Assembly: GCF_003696215.1 (NCBI RefSeq)
Contig: NZ_RFFG01000003.1
Coordinates: 1 to 64,000 of the forward strand
Length of the DNA: 64,000 nt
Reading direction: 5' to 3'
DNA from: Actinomadura harenae
Lineage (GTDB): Bacteria; Actinomycetota; Actinomycetes; Streptosporangiales; Streptosporangiaceae
Positions within the stretch are counted from its first letter, which is position 1. Every line of letters starts with the position of its first letter. The notes beneath the pieces are model-generated. The model made no database searches, was not told where the DNA came from, and saw nothing but the letters and a program-made list of their open reading frames with translations. Below are positions 42,996 to 51,384 of this stretch, piece by piece. Position numbers and translations under genes: made by a program.

Positions 42996-43027
42996 ACGGC
43001 TCCCGGCATCTTCGGCGGGGGCCGTTC
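42996..43027 (+). terminator. Terminator after acyl-CoA dehydrogenase
   Basis: A 10-bp stem with one G-U pair (42996-43005 with 43016-43025) and a 10-base loop ends in TTCG. Confidence 0.6.
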
Positions 43028-43196
43028 GCGTGTGACACGGGTGAGCGCCTCGCGTTCGTGGGCCGGGTGTCGACGCCTGTGGGAACGGGCTCCGTGTCCG
43101 CGGGTAGGTGCTCCGTCACCGTTCCGCGTACGCGGGATGACCTCCGGGAACGCTACGAGGAGAGCACGCCCGCGGTTCGCACGGCGGAGGTCACCC

Positions 43197-43439
43197 ATGG
43201 GGCTCGGCGTCAGCGTCTTCACCATCACCCTCGGGCTGATCCTCAAGTTCGCGATCCAGCCGAGCGCGATGCGGAACCCGGTCGACATCCATGTCATCGG
43301 AGTGATCCTCATCATCGTCGGCGGCATCACCCTCGCGCTCCAGCTGCTGATGATGACCGGCGTCCAGCCCCGCCGCCGCGACCCGCCCGACCGAGACCGC
43401 GACCGCTCCTACCGGGACGAGCGCCGCCCCCCGCCGTGA
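43197..43439 (+). CDS. DUF6458 family small membrane protein
   Basis: This 80-residue protein has two membrane helices (GVSVFTITLGLILKFAI and VIGVILIIVGGITLALQLLMM) separated by the conserved NPVDIHVIG turn, and a charged C-terminal tail of Arg/Asp. The pattern matches DUF6458. GGAGG lies 7 bases before the ATG. Function unknown. Confidence 0.8.
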   Translation: MGLGVSVFTITLGLILKFAIQPSAMRNPVDIHVIGVILIIVGGITLALQLLMMTGVQPRRRDPPDRDRDRSYRDERRPPP

Positions 43440-43478
43440 CCTCACCGCCCAGGCGACAGCGTGGCGCTCGGTGAACGA

Positions 43479-43514
43479 GACGGCCGGGGCGGGCTGGTGC
43501 CCGTCCCGGCCGTC
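43479..43514. terminator. Bidirectional hairpin between DUF6458 and E2 genes
   Basis: GACGGCCGGG (43479-43488) pairs with CCCGGCCGTC (43505-43514), with an inner CGGG/CCCG stem. It sits between two converging genes. Confidence 0.65.
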
Positions 43515-43536
43515 CCGTCGTTCCCGGTGCGCCCGG

Positions 43537-45012
43537 TTACGTCCAGGCGAGGAAGTGGAGGGGGTCCTCCAGCATCGCCCCGACGTCCCTGAGCACCTTG
43601 GAGCCGAGCTCGCCGTCGATGACGCGGTGGTCGAACGACAGCGCGAGCGTGGTCACCTTCCGGATGGCCAGCTCACCCTCGTGCACCCACGGCATGTCGC
43701 GGATCTGCCCGATGCAGAGGATCGCGGACTCGCCGGGGGTGAGGATCGGCGTCCCGGTGTCCACGCCGAACACGCCCACGTTGGTGATGCTGATCGTCCC
43801 GCCGGTCAGGTCGGCCGGGGTGGCCTTCCCGGAGCGGGCCGTGGCGGTCAGCTCCGCGAGCGCCCGGGCGAGGCCGGGCAGCGAGAGCGTGTGCGCGTCC
43901 TTCACGTTCGGGACGATCAGTCCGCGCTCGGTGGCCGCCGCGATCCCCAGGTTCACGTAGTGCTTGACGACGATCTCCGCGCCGCCGCCGCTCGTGCCGT
44001 TCGACGGGTTCGGGGCGTCCACCCAGGTCGAGTTGACCATCGGGTAGCGCGCCACGGCCGTGAGCAGCGCCTTCGCGACGAGCAGCAGGGGCGAGATCTT
44101 CACGTCCGCGAACTCGGGCAGGTCGCGCAGGCGCCGGACGGCCTCGACCGTGCGGGTCACGTCCACCTGCACGAACTCGGTGACGTGCGGCGCGGTGAAC
44201 GCCGACGCGACCATCGCGTTCGCGGTGGCCTTCCGCACGCCCCGGACCGCGATCCGCTCCTCACGGACACCGGCCGCCGCGGCCGGGGCACCCGCCTGGA
44301 CGCCGGGAGCCGCCACGGGAGCCGCCGCGGGGGCGGCCAGCGCCTGCTGGACGTCCTCGCGGGTGATGGAGCCGCGGGGGCCCGTCCCGGTGATCGTCGC
44401 GAGGTCGACGCCGAGGTCCTTGGCCATCTTCCGGACGGGCGGCTTGGCCAACGGCAGTCCGTTGTCCACAACCTGTGGGTAACTTCTCGTCGCCGTGCCC
44501 GCGCCGCCTGCCGTGGGTGCCGGACGGGCCGCCTGAGCAGCGGCCGGAGCCGCGGGCGCCGGGGAAGGAGAGGAGGGGGGCGGCGGCGAGGCCTGCTTGC
44601 GCGCACGGCGCTTGGTCGCGCCCGGCTTGACCCCGTAGCCGACGAGGACGGGCTGCCGCTTAGGCTGCTCGGGCTGAACGACGCCCGGCTCGTCCGCCTG
44701 AGGCACCAGGTCCTCGGACGTGTCCGCCGCGGCACTCGCGGAGGGGGCGGCGGGTTCGGAGCCGTCGGGGGCGACGTCGACGGAGATGATCGGGACGCCG
44801 ACGTCGACCGTCTGTCCCTCCTCGACCATCAGCTCCCCGACCGTCCCCTCGAACGGGCACGGGAGCTCGACGACGGCCTTGGCGGTCTCGATCTCGACGA
44901 TGGTCTGGTTGACCTCGACCTGGTCGCCGGGCTTGACGTGCCACTTGACGATCTCGGCCTCGGTGAGGCCCTCGCCCACGTCGGGCAGCTTGAACTGCTT
45001 GCGCTCGGTCAT
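43537..45012 (-). CDS. bkdC: 2-oxoacid dehydrogenase E2 (dihydrolipoyl acyltransferase)
   Basis: The ATG at 45012, 5 bases after the E1-beta stop, gives 491 residues. A lipoyl domain spans 1-80, with the modified lysine at 45 in IETAKAVVELP. A long Pro/Ala linker follows, then a peripheral-subunit-binding domain (about 195-234, PPVRKMAKDLGVDLATITGTGPRGSITREDV) and a catalytic acyltransferase domain ending with SFDHRVIDG (HxxxDG). It accepts the acyl group from E1 and passes it to CoA. Its place after E1-alpha and E1-beta resembles the actinobacterial bkdABC operon; a pyruvate dehydrogenase role cannot be excluded. No E3 gene is nearby. Confidence 0.92.
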   Translation of the reverse strand: MTERKQFKLPDVGEGLTEAEIVKWHVKPGDQVEVNQTIVEIETAKAVVELPCPFEGTVGELMVEEGQTVDVGVPIISVDVAPDGSEPAAPSASAAADTSEDLVPQADEPGVVQPEQPKRQPVLVGYGVKPGATKRRARKQASPPPPSSPSPAPAAPAAAQAARPAPTAGGAGTATRSYPQVVDNGLPLAKPPVRKMAKDLGVDLATITGTGPRGSITREDVQQALAAPAAAPVAAPGVQAGAPAAAAGVREERIAVRGVRKATANAMVASAFTAPHVTEFVQVDVTRTVEAVRRLRDLPEFADVKISPLLLVAKALLTAVARYPMVNSTWVDAPNPSNGTSGGGAEIVVKHYVNLGIAAATERGLIVPNVKDAHTLSLPGLARALAELTATARSGKATPADLTGGTISITNVGVFGVDTGTPILTPGESAILCIGQIRDMPWVHEGELAIRKVTTLALSFDHRVIDGELGSKVLRDVGAMLEDPLHFLAWT

Positions 45013-45017
45013 CGGAG

Positions 45018-46007
45018 TCACCAGCCGAACGTCCGGTCGACGGCGTCCAGGACGCGGTCGAGATCGGGCAGGTAGTGGTCCTCCAGCCGGGACGGCGGGT
45101 ACGGCGTGGACATCCCGCCGACGCGCAGCACCGGCGCCTCCAGCCGGTAGAAGCAGCGCTCGGTGATCCGCGCCGCGAGCTCCGCGCCGAAGCCGCTGAA
45201 CACCGGGGCCTCGTGGACGACCACGCACCGGCCGGTCCGGTTCACCGACGCGGTGATCGTGTCGATGTCCAGGGGGTTCAGGGAGCGCAGGTCGATGACC
45301 TCGATGGAGCGCCCCTCCTCGGCGGCCGCCGCGGCCGCCTCCATGCAGGTCTTCACCGACGGCCCCCAGGCGAGGACGGTCACGTGCTCGCCCGGCGTGA
45401 CGACGCGCGCGTCGTACAGCGGCGTCCAGCTCGACGGGGCGGCCTCGAGGTCGACCGCGGCCTTGTCCCAGTAGCGGCGCTTCGGCTCGAAGAAGATCAC
45501 CGGGTCGGGGGAGGAGATCGCCTGCTGGATCATGGTGAACGCGTCGCCGGGATTCGAACAGGCGACGACGCGCAGCCCGGCCGTGTGCGTGAAGTACACC
45601 TCGGGCGACTCGGAGTGGTGCTCGACCGCGCCGATGCCGCCGCCACACGGAATCCGGATCACGACCGGCACCTGTGTCGTGCCGAGCGACCGCAGATGCA
45701 TCTTCGACAGCTGCGTGATGATCTGGTCGACGGCGGGGAAGACGAACCCGTCGAACTGGATCTCGACCACGGGCCGGTAGCCGCGCAGCGCCAGCCCGAT
45801 CGCGGTGCCGACGATGCCGGACTCGGCGAGCGGCGTGTCGATCACCCGCTCCTCGCCGAAGTCCTTCTGCAGGCCGTCGGTGACGCGGAACACGCCGCCG
45901 AGCTTGCCCACGTCCTCGCCCATGACGACGACCTTGGGGTCGTTCTCCATGGCCTTGCGCAGGCCGTGGTTGATGCCCTTGGCCAGGGCGATGTTCTCCG
46001 CGCTCAT
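45018..46007 (-). CDS. bkdB: 2-oxoacid dehydrogenase E1 beta subunit
   Basis: This 329-residue protein matches the beta subunit of heterotetrameric E1. It has VVVMGEDVGKLGGVFRVTDGLQ with the glutamate that activates thiamine diphosphate, FDGFVFPAVDQIITQLSKM, RIPCGGGIGAVEHHSESPE (active-site histidines), and the C-terminal transketolase domain with RCVVVHEAPVFSGFGAE. Its ATG overlaps the E1-alpha stop (ATGA), so the subunits are made in equal amounts. Together with the neighbouring genes it decarboxylates 2-oxoacids, most likely branched-chain ones. Confidence 0.94.
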   Translation of the reverse strand: MSAENIALAKGINHGLRKAMENDPKVVVMGEDVGKLGGVFRVTDGLQKDFGEERVIDTPLAESGIVGTAIGLALRGYRPVVEIQFDGFVFPAVDQIITQLSKMHLRSLGTTQVPVVIRIPCGGGIGAVEHHSESPEVYFTHTAGLRVVACSNPGDAFTMIQQAISSPDPVIFFEPKRRYWDKAAVDLEAAPSSWTPLYDARVVTPGEHVTVLAWGPSVKTCMEAAAAAAEEGRSIEVIDLRSLNPLDIDTITASVNRTGRCVVVHEAPVFSGFGAELAARITERCFYRLEAPVLRVGGMSTPYPPSRLEDHYLPDLDRVLDAVDRTFGW

Positions 46008-47140
46008 CGGGCCGTCCCCTCTTCCTCGAACGACGCCAGGTAGGCGGCGAACTGCTCCTGCTCCTCGGTGAGCAGCGGATGCGGCTCGGCGTACGCGTGC
46101 TCGAAGATCGCCAGAGGTTCGGGGTCGGGCAGCGCCAGGCACGCCTTGCGCAGCTCGGTCGCCATCTTCTTGGCCTCGGCCTCGACCTCGTCGAAGAACG
46201 CCTGGTCCGCCTCGCCCTCCTTGACCAGGTACTTCTTGACGCGCTCGATCGGGTCCTTGGCCTTCCAGGCCTCTTCCTCGGCCTTGAGGCGGTACCGGGT
46301 CGGGTCGTCCGTCGTGGTGTGGGCGCCCATCCGGTACGTGTACGCCTCGATCAGCGTCGGGCCCTGCCCGTCGCGCGCGTGCGCGAGGGACTTCCGCGTG
46401 ACGGCGAGACAGGCGAGCACGTCGTTGCCGTCCACCCGGACGCCGGGGAACCCGAAGCCCTGCGCGCGCTTGTACAGGGGGATGCGGGACTGCTTCTCCA
46501 GTGGTTCGGAGATCGCCCACTGGTTGTTCTGGCAGAAGAACACGACCGGCGCGTTGAACACGCTGGCGAACACGAACGACTCGTTCACGTCGCCCTGGGA
46601 CGTCGCGCCGTCGCCGAAGTAGGCGATGGTCGCGCCCGCCTTGTCACTGCCGAGGACGCCGTCCCTCTGGATGCCCATCGCGTACCCGGTGGCGTGCAGA
46701 GTCTGCGAGCCGATCACGATGGTGTAGAGGTGGAAGCCGTGCTCCTTGGGGTCCCAACCGCCATGGTTGACGCCCCGGAACAGGCCCAGCAGCTTGAGCG
46801 GCTCGACGTTCCGGCAGTAGGCGACGGCGTGCTCCCGGTAGGTCGGGAACACCATGTCGTTGCCGGTCAGCGCCCGCCCGGAGCCGATCTGCGCGGCCTC
46901 CTGGCCGAGCAGGGACGCCCAGATGCCGAGCTCGCCCTGCCGCGTGAGGGCCACGGCCTCCAGGTCGATCCGCCGGACGGTGACCAGGTCGCGGTAGAGC
47001 CCGCGCACCTCCTCGGCCGTGATGTCCAGCGGGTAGTCGGGATGGTCGACGCGCTCACCCTCCGGGGTGAGCAACTGCACGAGTTCGGAGTCGGCGAGCT
47101 CGCCGCTGCCCGGCGCGCCGCGCACGGAGTCGATCGTCAT
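46004..47140 (-). CDS. bkdA: 2-oxoacid dehydrogenase E1 alpha subunit
   Basis: The ATG at 47140 is preferred because AGGAG lies 8 bases before it; a GTG at 47149 overlaps that site. The 378-residue product has the thiamine diphosphate motif GDGATSQGDVNESFVFASVFNAPVVFFCQNNQWAIS, and the phosphorylation-loop region YRMGAHTTTDDPTRYR. The N-terminal YRDLVTVRRIDLEAVALTRQGELGIW is typical of bacterial branched-chain or pyruvate E1-alpha. It heads the three-gene operon. A TGCCA-TCG-TGGCA dyad is found about 100 bases upstream. Confidence 0.94.
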   Translation of the reverse strand: MTIDSVRGAPGSGELADSELVQLLTPEGERVDHPDYPLDITAEEVRGLYRDLVTVRRIDLEAVALTRQGELGIWASLLGQEAAQIGSGRALTGNDMVFPTYREHAVAYCRNVEPLKLLGLFRGVNHGGWDPKEHGFHLYTIVIGSQTLHATGYAMGIQRDGVLGSDKAGATIAYFGDGATSQGDVNESFVFASVFNAPVVFFCQNNQWAISEPLEKQSRIPLYKRAQGFGFPGVRVDGNDVLACLAVTRKSLAHARDGQGPTLIEAYTYRMGAHTTTDDPTRYRLKAEEEAWKAKDPIERVKKYLVKEGEADQAFFDEVEAEAKKMATELRKACLALPDPEPLAIFEHAYAEPHPLLTEEQEQFAAYLASFEEEGTAR

Positions 47141-47240
47141 TGATGACACTCCTCGTTCGGGGCCGGCCCCCGGGATCGCCGCGAACCGACCGACCTCAGT
47201 GGCCTTCTTCCCCCGGGTAAAAGGGGACGAATGCCGCTCA

Positions 47241-47253
47241 TGCCATCGTGGCA
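47241..47253. promoter_or_regulatory. Dyad TGCCA-TCG-TGGCA upstream of the 2-oxoacid dehydrogenase operon
   Basis: This 13-bp palindrome is 101 bases upstream of the E1-alpha start, inside the 451-bp gene-free stretch 47141-47591. The rest of that stretch is proline-codon-like low-complexity sequence (47300-47480) without a credible gene. Bkd operons are often controlled by Lrp/AsnC-type regulators, which would suit a short dyad; this is inference. Confidence 0.35.
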
Positions 47254-47503
47254 GACATCACACCTAAGAACGCAAGACCCTGCTTACGGGTTTCCTTACC
47301 CCCACCCGGCCGTCCATCACCCGACAACCACCCCAGGTGACGACATCGACCCCCAACGTGCCGACCCCACCCCGAACGCCCCCGCGGACGGCCCGAGAGA
47401 TCCGACAGCCCGAAAGCACCCCAGAACCCCTGAGCAAGACCGCTAAGGGCCCCGGCCCCCGCGCGGCAGCGGCCGACGGCCCCGCTCAGGTGGGCCCAAC
47501 GAA

Positions 47504-47538
47504 CGTCCCGCCCCCGGACGGCTGCCGAGGGCGGGACG
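47504..47538 (-). terminator. Terminator hairpin of the AAA-nuclease gene
   Basis: CGTCCCGCCC (47504-47513) and GGGCGGGACG (47529-47538) form a 10-bp stem with a 15-base loop, followed on the minus strand by TTCGTT. Confidence 0.6.
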
Positions 47539-47591
47539 GATGAAGCGGGTGGCCGTCTGGCAGGACGGAGATCAGCCGCCGGACCGGCGCG

Positions 47592-49196
47592 TCAGGCGTG
47601 AATGAGGGTGATGACCCTGCCGGAGGGAGACGTGGACCGGCCGATCGAGGTGCGGTCGACGATGGGCGCGGCGCTCCCGCGCCGGTCGAAGACGATGAGC
47701 GTGCCCGTGTCGAGGCCGAGGCTGTCGAGGTAGCCGTCCAGCTGGGCGAGGCCCTTGTCGACCTGGTCACCGGACTTGTCCGTCCGGACCTTGAGCTCGA
47801 ACGCCGAAAGCTGGACGGCACGGCGTCCCTGTTCGTCCAGGTGAGGCTTGCGGACGGCGATGTCCACGCGATCGCGCCCGACGGCGTACTCGCGGTCGAT
47901 GAAGCCGCCGCCGTTCACCACCCGCTGGAGGAACGCCATGAAGACCAGCTGACAGGCGAACTCGTGATAGGTCTCGCGCTTGTCCAGGATCTCCCCGTTG
48001 GCCTTCCAGAAAGCGACGAACTCCGTGAGAAGGCGGGGAATGTCGAGCCGCCCGTCCGGGAGGAGAAAGGCACGCGGGTCCGCGTCGATCGTCGTCTCCA
48101 CCCCTTGCGACAGCACCCGGACGATGACCTCCTGGTAAATGGGGTTGGCGATCTGGACCGGTCGCCCCCGGGACACCAGGCCGAGATCGCGGGCGAAAGA
48201 GAGGTCGTCGTTGTACCGCTCGTCCAGCGGAAGGCTCGTCCCGGCCAGGATCGGCTCGATCACCCGGTGCACCCGAGGCTCCTCGAGCCGATCGACCAGC
48301 GAGTCCAGATGGGTGGCGCGCTCAAGGATGAGCCGCTCGACCGCCTCGTCCATGTGAGCGTCGGTGATCGGCTCGGACAGCGGTACCCGCATGTGACGCG
48401 TGATGTGCCGGGCCAGCGCGTTCACCAACCAGGGCTGTCCCTGGCTGGCCTCGAAGGCACGCTGGACGGCCTGGTCCTCGAACTCCTGCCCGGTCTCCTT
48501 GGTGTGCTGGCCGTAAAGGTCGGCGACCTCGCCGAAAGTGAAGTCGCTGAGCAGCAGCGACGCAGCCTTGATATTGAAGGGGCTCGTGCTCCGCGCCCCT
48601 GTGGGATCTCCGCCTGAGGCCATCTTGTAATCACGGACGTCCCGCATTCCGCAGAGCGCTACTGAATGTGGAAACACCGCCGAATTCGTCGTATATCCGT
48701 TACGGAGCTGACTCAGCACACTGACCAGACCCGCCCCGGTCAACCCGTCGATCTCGTCGAAGAACAGAACCAGCGGTCGAGGCGAACGCCGCGCCCACGC
48801 CCTCAACGCGACCTGAACCCGCACGCCGGGCACTGCGTCAGGCCAGGGAGAGGGCGGCAGGCAGTCGGGCGGAACCTCCAACGTGCCGCAGGCGTCGAGG
48901 ATCGCATCGAGGACCATCTCCTCGGCTGCGGCGTAGTCGTCTCCCGCGACCCTGGCGTTCTCGCAAGAGAAGTGGATGGCCAGGTACCGGCCCTCGGAGG
49001 TCAGTTCGCGCGCGAGGGAGGAGAGCGTTGTGGTCTTCCCCGTCTGCCGGGGCGCGTGCAGGACGAAGTACAGACCTTCCTCGATCAACTCGCGGGCCTC
49101 GGGGAGACGTGGCTCCGGTGGCAGCATGTAGTGCCGGTCGGGACGGCACGGACCCGCGACGTTGAAGAATTTCACGCTCTGTACGCTACCCGTCAC
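47592..49196 (-). CDS. AAA-like ATPase with C-terminal PD-(D/E)XK nuclease-like domain
   Basis: This protein has up to 534 residues; a GTG at 49196 is used, but the GTG at 49175 (VKFFNVAGP, close to the family start) is equally likely. Walker A is APRQTGKT (48-55), Walker B PLVLFFDEID (about 140-149), with a family-typical QPWLVNALA region after it. The C-terminal 110 residues read as a PD-(D/E)XK fold: GRDRVDIAVRKP and, about 15 residues on, FELKVRT, then QLDGYLDSLGLDTGTLIVFD. Relatives of this architecture are linked to mobile-element or defence functions, but no role is proven. The gene stands alone. Confidence 0.8.
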   Translation of the reverse strand: MTGSVQSVKFFNVAGPCRPDRHYMLPPEPRLPEARELIEEGLYFVLHAPRQTGKTTTLSSLARELTSEGRYLAIHFSCENARVAGDDYAAAEEMVLDAILDACGTLEVPPDCLPPSPWPDAVPGVRVQVALRAWARRSPRPLVLFFDEIDGLTGAGLVSVLSQLRNGYTTNSAVFPHSVALCGMRDVRDYKMASGGDPTGARSTSPFNIKAASLLLSDFTFGEVADLYGQHTKETGQEFEDQAVQRAFEASQGQPWLVNALARHITRHMRVPLSEPITDAHMDEAVERLILERATHLDSLVDRLEEPRVHRVIEPILAGTSLPLDERYNDDLSFARDLGLVSRGRPVQIANPIYQEVIVRVLSQGVETTIDADPRAFLLPDGRLDIPRLLTEFVAFWKANGEILDKRETYHEFACQLVFMAFLQRVVNGGGFIDREYAVGRDRVDIAVRKPHLDEQGRRAVQLSAFELKVRTDKSGDQVDKGLAQLDGYLDSLGLDTGTLIVFDRRGSAAPIVDRTSIGRSTSPSGRVITLIHA

Positions 49197-49235
49197 AGTG
49201 AGCGCGGCTGGTGGCTTGCTCGGGTTCCGCGGACC

Positions 49236-50039
49236 TCATCGCGCATTGAGGTCTTCGTTGCACTGGACGATGACCTCTACCAGTTCGGCGACGTCCTCCA
49301 GGGGGTAGCGGACGGTGCCGGTGTGGGGCGTCGTCAGGAGCAGGCCACCGGCTCTCGCCCACAGGGTGATCTCCGGACGGATGGACAGGACCGCCATGTT
49401 CCATCCCTCGCAGCGATGGATCGGTCCTACGCCCCGCGCGAGCAGCTCGTTCTCCAGTGCCCGAGCGGCTCCACGGCAGTCGATCGGTTGCTGCGGCACG
49501 AAGGGGGCGGGGACGCTGGGCGTGAACGGCAGGGCGAAGTAGACGGCCTTGCCGGGGACGGCGACGCCGCCGAGCCGGGCGGTCGTCCGATGGACGCCCC
49601 AAACGCCCCGGTGCTCCTGCGCGAGTGCGTCCACGATCCCGAGGCCCCGCCCGCATTCGGCGTCGAGGTCGGAGAGGCGGGGTTCCCTGAGCAGTGGGCC
49701 GCGCCAGGGGGACGTGTCGAAGATCTTGGTGATCAGCTCGCTGCGTCCGTTGCGGAGGTAGAGGTAGATCTCCGGCAGGCCGACCGGGCCGGTGACGATG
49801 GGTGCGCGGCGGCCGTAGGTGTGCACGTAGACGTTCGTCGCGATCTCTGAGACGGCGGTGCAGGCGTCATCGACCGTCCCGTTCGGAAGCCCGAGTTCGG
49901 ACATGACCTCCCGGACGTACCGCCGCGCCTGTCCGGCGCACGATTCGTCCGGGGGCAGGACCCAGGCCACGCACTCGCCTCCGGCCACCGCGTCCGCCGC
50001 CCTCCGCCGCGCGGCGGCCCGCCCCTCAGAAGCCCACAT
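49236..50039 (-). CDS. ATP-binding regulatory protein (HATPase_c_2), trio partner
   Basis: The ATG at 50039 has AAGGTGAT upstream. The 267-residue protein has an RsbW-like kinase core: ACTAVSEIATNVYVHTYG (N-box, residues about 58-75), a diverged KIFDTSPWRGP (G1 aspartate) and ECGRGLGIVDALA (G2). A C-terminal extension of about 90 residues follows. It is divergent from the XRE-DUF5753 and DUF397 genes. This three-gene group is widespread in streptomycetes and actinomadurae (whiJ/abaA-like loci) and is tied to development and antibiotic control there. Confidence 0.88.
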   Translation of the reverse strand: MWASEGRAAARRRAADAVAGGECVAWVLPPDESCAGQARRYVREVMSELGLPNGTVDDACTAVSEIATNVYVHTYGRRAPIVTGPVGLPEIYLYLRNGRSELITKIFDTSPWRGPLLREPRLSDLDAECGRGLGIVDALAQEHRGVWGVHRTTARLGGVAVPGKAVYFALPFTPSVPAPFVPQQPIDCRGAARALENELLARGVGPIHRCEGWNMAVLSIRPEITLWARAGGLLLTTPHTGTVRYPLEDVAELVEVIVQCNEDLNAR

Positions 50040-50199
50040 GGCATCACCTTCGTGATCGTTTGACTACGGACAGCTATGTCTCCTGCATGATGGCCCGCTG
50101 GCTGTTCTCGTGCAATCAGAACCGATAATTCTCATGTCGGTGGCCGCTCGTCCGGAGGATCGCCTGCGCGGCTGCTGGACGAGTGTGCACACTGGGTGC

Positions 50200-51081
50200 A
50201 TGACCGATCGCCCAACGATCCGGACCCGGCGGCTGGCGTCCGAACTGCGGCTCTTCCGCGAGCGTGCGACGCTGAATCTCGATGAGGTGGTGGCCGCGCT
50301 TCATTCGAGCGGCGGAGGGCGTTGGTCGGTCGCGAAGCTTTCTCGCATCGAACGGGCGGCGCAGCGCATCAAGTCGCAGGACTTGGACCAGCTGCTGGAC
50401 CTCTATGAGGTGCCTCCGGAACGCCGTGAAGGGCTACAGGCGTTGGCGCGTGGCGCGCGCCAACGCGGCTGGTGGGATGCGTATGCCGACACGATCCACA
50501 GCGACTACACGACCTACATCCGCCTGGAGGCGGAGGCGAGATCGCTCCGCTGCTTCGACGGCCTCGTGATCAACGGTCTCTTGCAGACGGACGAGTACAC
50601 GGGTGAGGTCTGCCGTGTGGGCATGATGCAGTTCGGGACGCAGACGGCGATCGAGCGGCGGATCGATGTCCGGCGAGTTCGCCAGCGCGTGCTGGATGAT
50701 CGTGAACCCGAACCGTTGAGGCTGTGGTCGATCCTTGATGAAGGGACACTCCGTCGGCAGGTCGGGGGTCCTGAGGTGATGCGCAAGCAGTACGAGGCCC
50801 TGTTGGACGTGGCGAACCTGCCCAACGTCATGCTCCAGGTCCTCCCTTTCGAGGCGGGAGCGCACGCGGCGGTCACCGGCACGTTCGCGATCATGGACTT
50901 CGCGGATGCCCACATGCCTGACGTGGTCTACCTCGACGGATTGACCAGCGCGTTGTACGAGGAGAACGACCGGCACGTCTACCACTACTCGCTGGCGTTC
51001 AATCAGCTCGCCATGAGCGCGATCGGTGTGGATGAGTCGCGGGAATTCATTGCGGACCTGGCTGGAGCCTCATCGGGGTGA
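50200..51081 (+). CDS. XRE helix-turn-helix regulator with DUF5753 domain
   Basis: The ATG at 50200 gives 293 residues. The N-terminal helix-turn-helix (residues 5-70, RLASELRLFRERATLNLDEVVAAL, WSVAKLSRIERAAQRI) precedes a DUF5753 domain with RGWWDAYADTIHSDYTTYIRLEAEA, VINGLLQTDEY and LNVMLQVLPFEAGAHAA-type blocks (NVMLQVLPFEAGAHAAV). It binds DNA, and in related loci acts with a DUF397 partner. The stop overlaps the DUF397 start by 4 bp. Confidence 0.93.
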   Translation: MTDRPTIRTRRLASELRLFRERATLNLDEVVAALHSSGGGRWSVAKLSRIERAAQRIKSQDLDQLLDLYEVPPERREGLQALARGARQRGWWDAYADTIHSDYTTYIRLEAEARSLRCFDGLVINGLLQTDEYTGEVCRVGMMQFGTQTAIERRIDVRRVRQRVLDDREPEPLRLWSILDEGTLRRQVGGPEVMRKQYEALLDVANLPNVMLQVLPFEAGAHAAVTGTFAIMDFADAHMPDVVYLDGLTSALYEENDRHVYHYSLAFNQLAMSAIGVDESREFIADLAGASSG

Positions 51082-51347
51082 CAGTATTTCCACATATGGG
51101 ACATGTGATCATTTCTGGCTGGACGCGCAGTTCCTACTCAGGGGATTCCTTGAACTGCATCGAGGTAACTCAGGACGCCTGGCGACGCAGCTCCCACTCG
51201 GCCGAGGGGGCGAACTGCGTGGAGGTCGCTGGGGCGGCTGGCTCGAAGGGGCTGGCCGTTCGGGATTCGAAGGATCCGGGTGGGCCGGTGCTTTCGGTCG
51301 ACGTCGAGTCGTTCCGGGGGCTGCTTGGGCAGGTGAGGTTGCGCTGA
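51078..51347 (+). CDS. DUF397 protein with a duplicated core
   Basis: The GTG at 51078 overlaps the XRE stop (GTGA). In 89 residues there are two copies of the DUF397 start motif: WTRSSYSGDSLNCIEV (about 15-30) and WRRSSHSAEGANCVEV (about 35-50). Only the second continues into the complete domain (VRDSKDPGGPVLSV). The first copy is therefore a partial internal duplication. DUF397 proteins are small partners or antagonists of the XRE-DUF5753 regulators. Confidence 0.9.
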   Translation: MTVFPHMGHVIISGWTRSSYSGDSLNCIEVTQDAWRRSSHSAEGANCVEVAGAAGSKGLAVRDSKDPGGPVLSVDVESFRGLLGQVRLR

Positions 51348-51384
51348 CCGGGCCGTCCGCCGGGCCGGGTGGTGGGCGTCCTGT

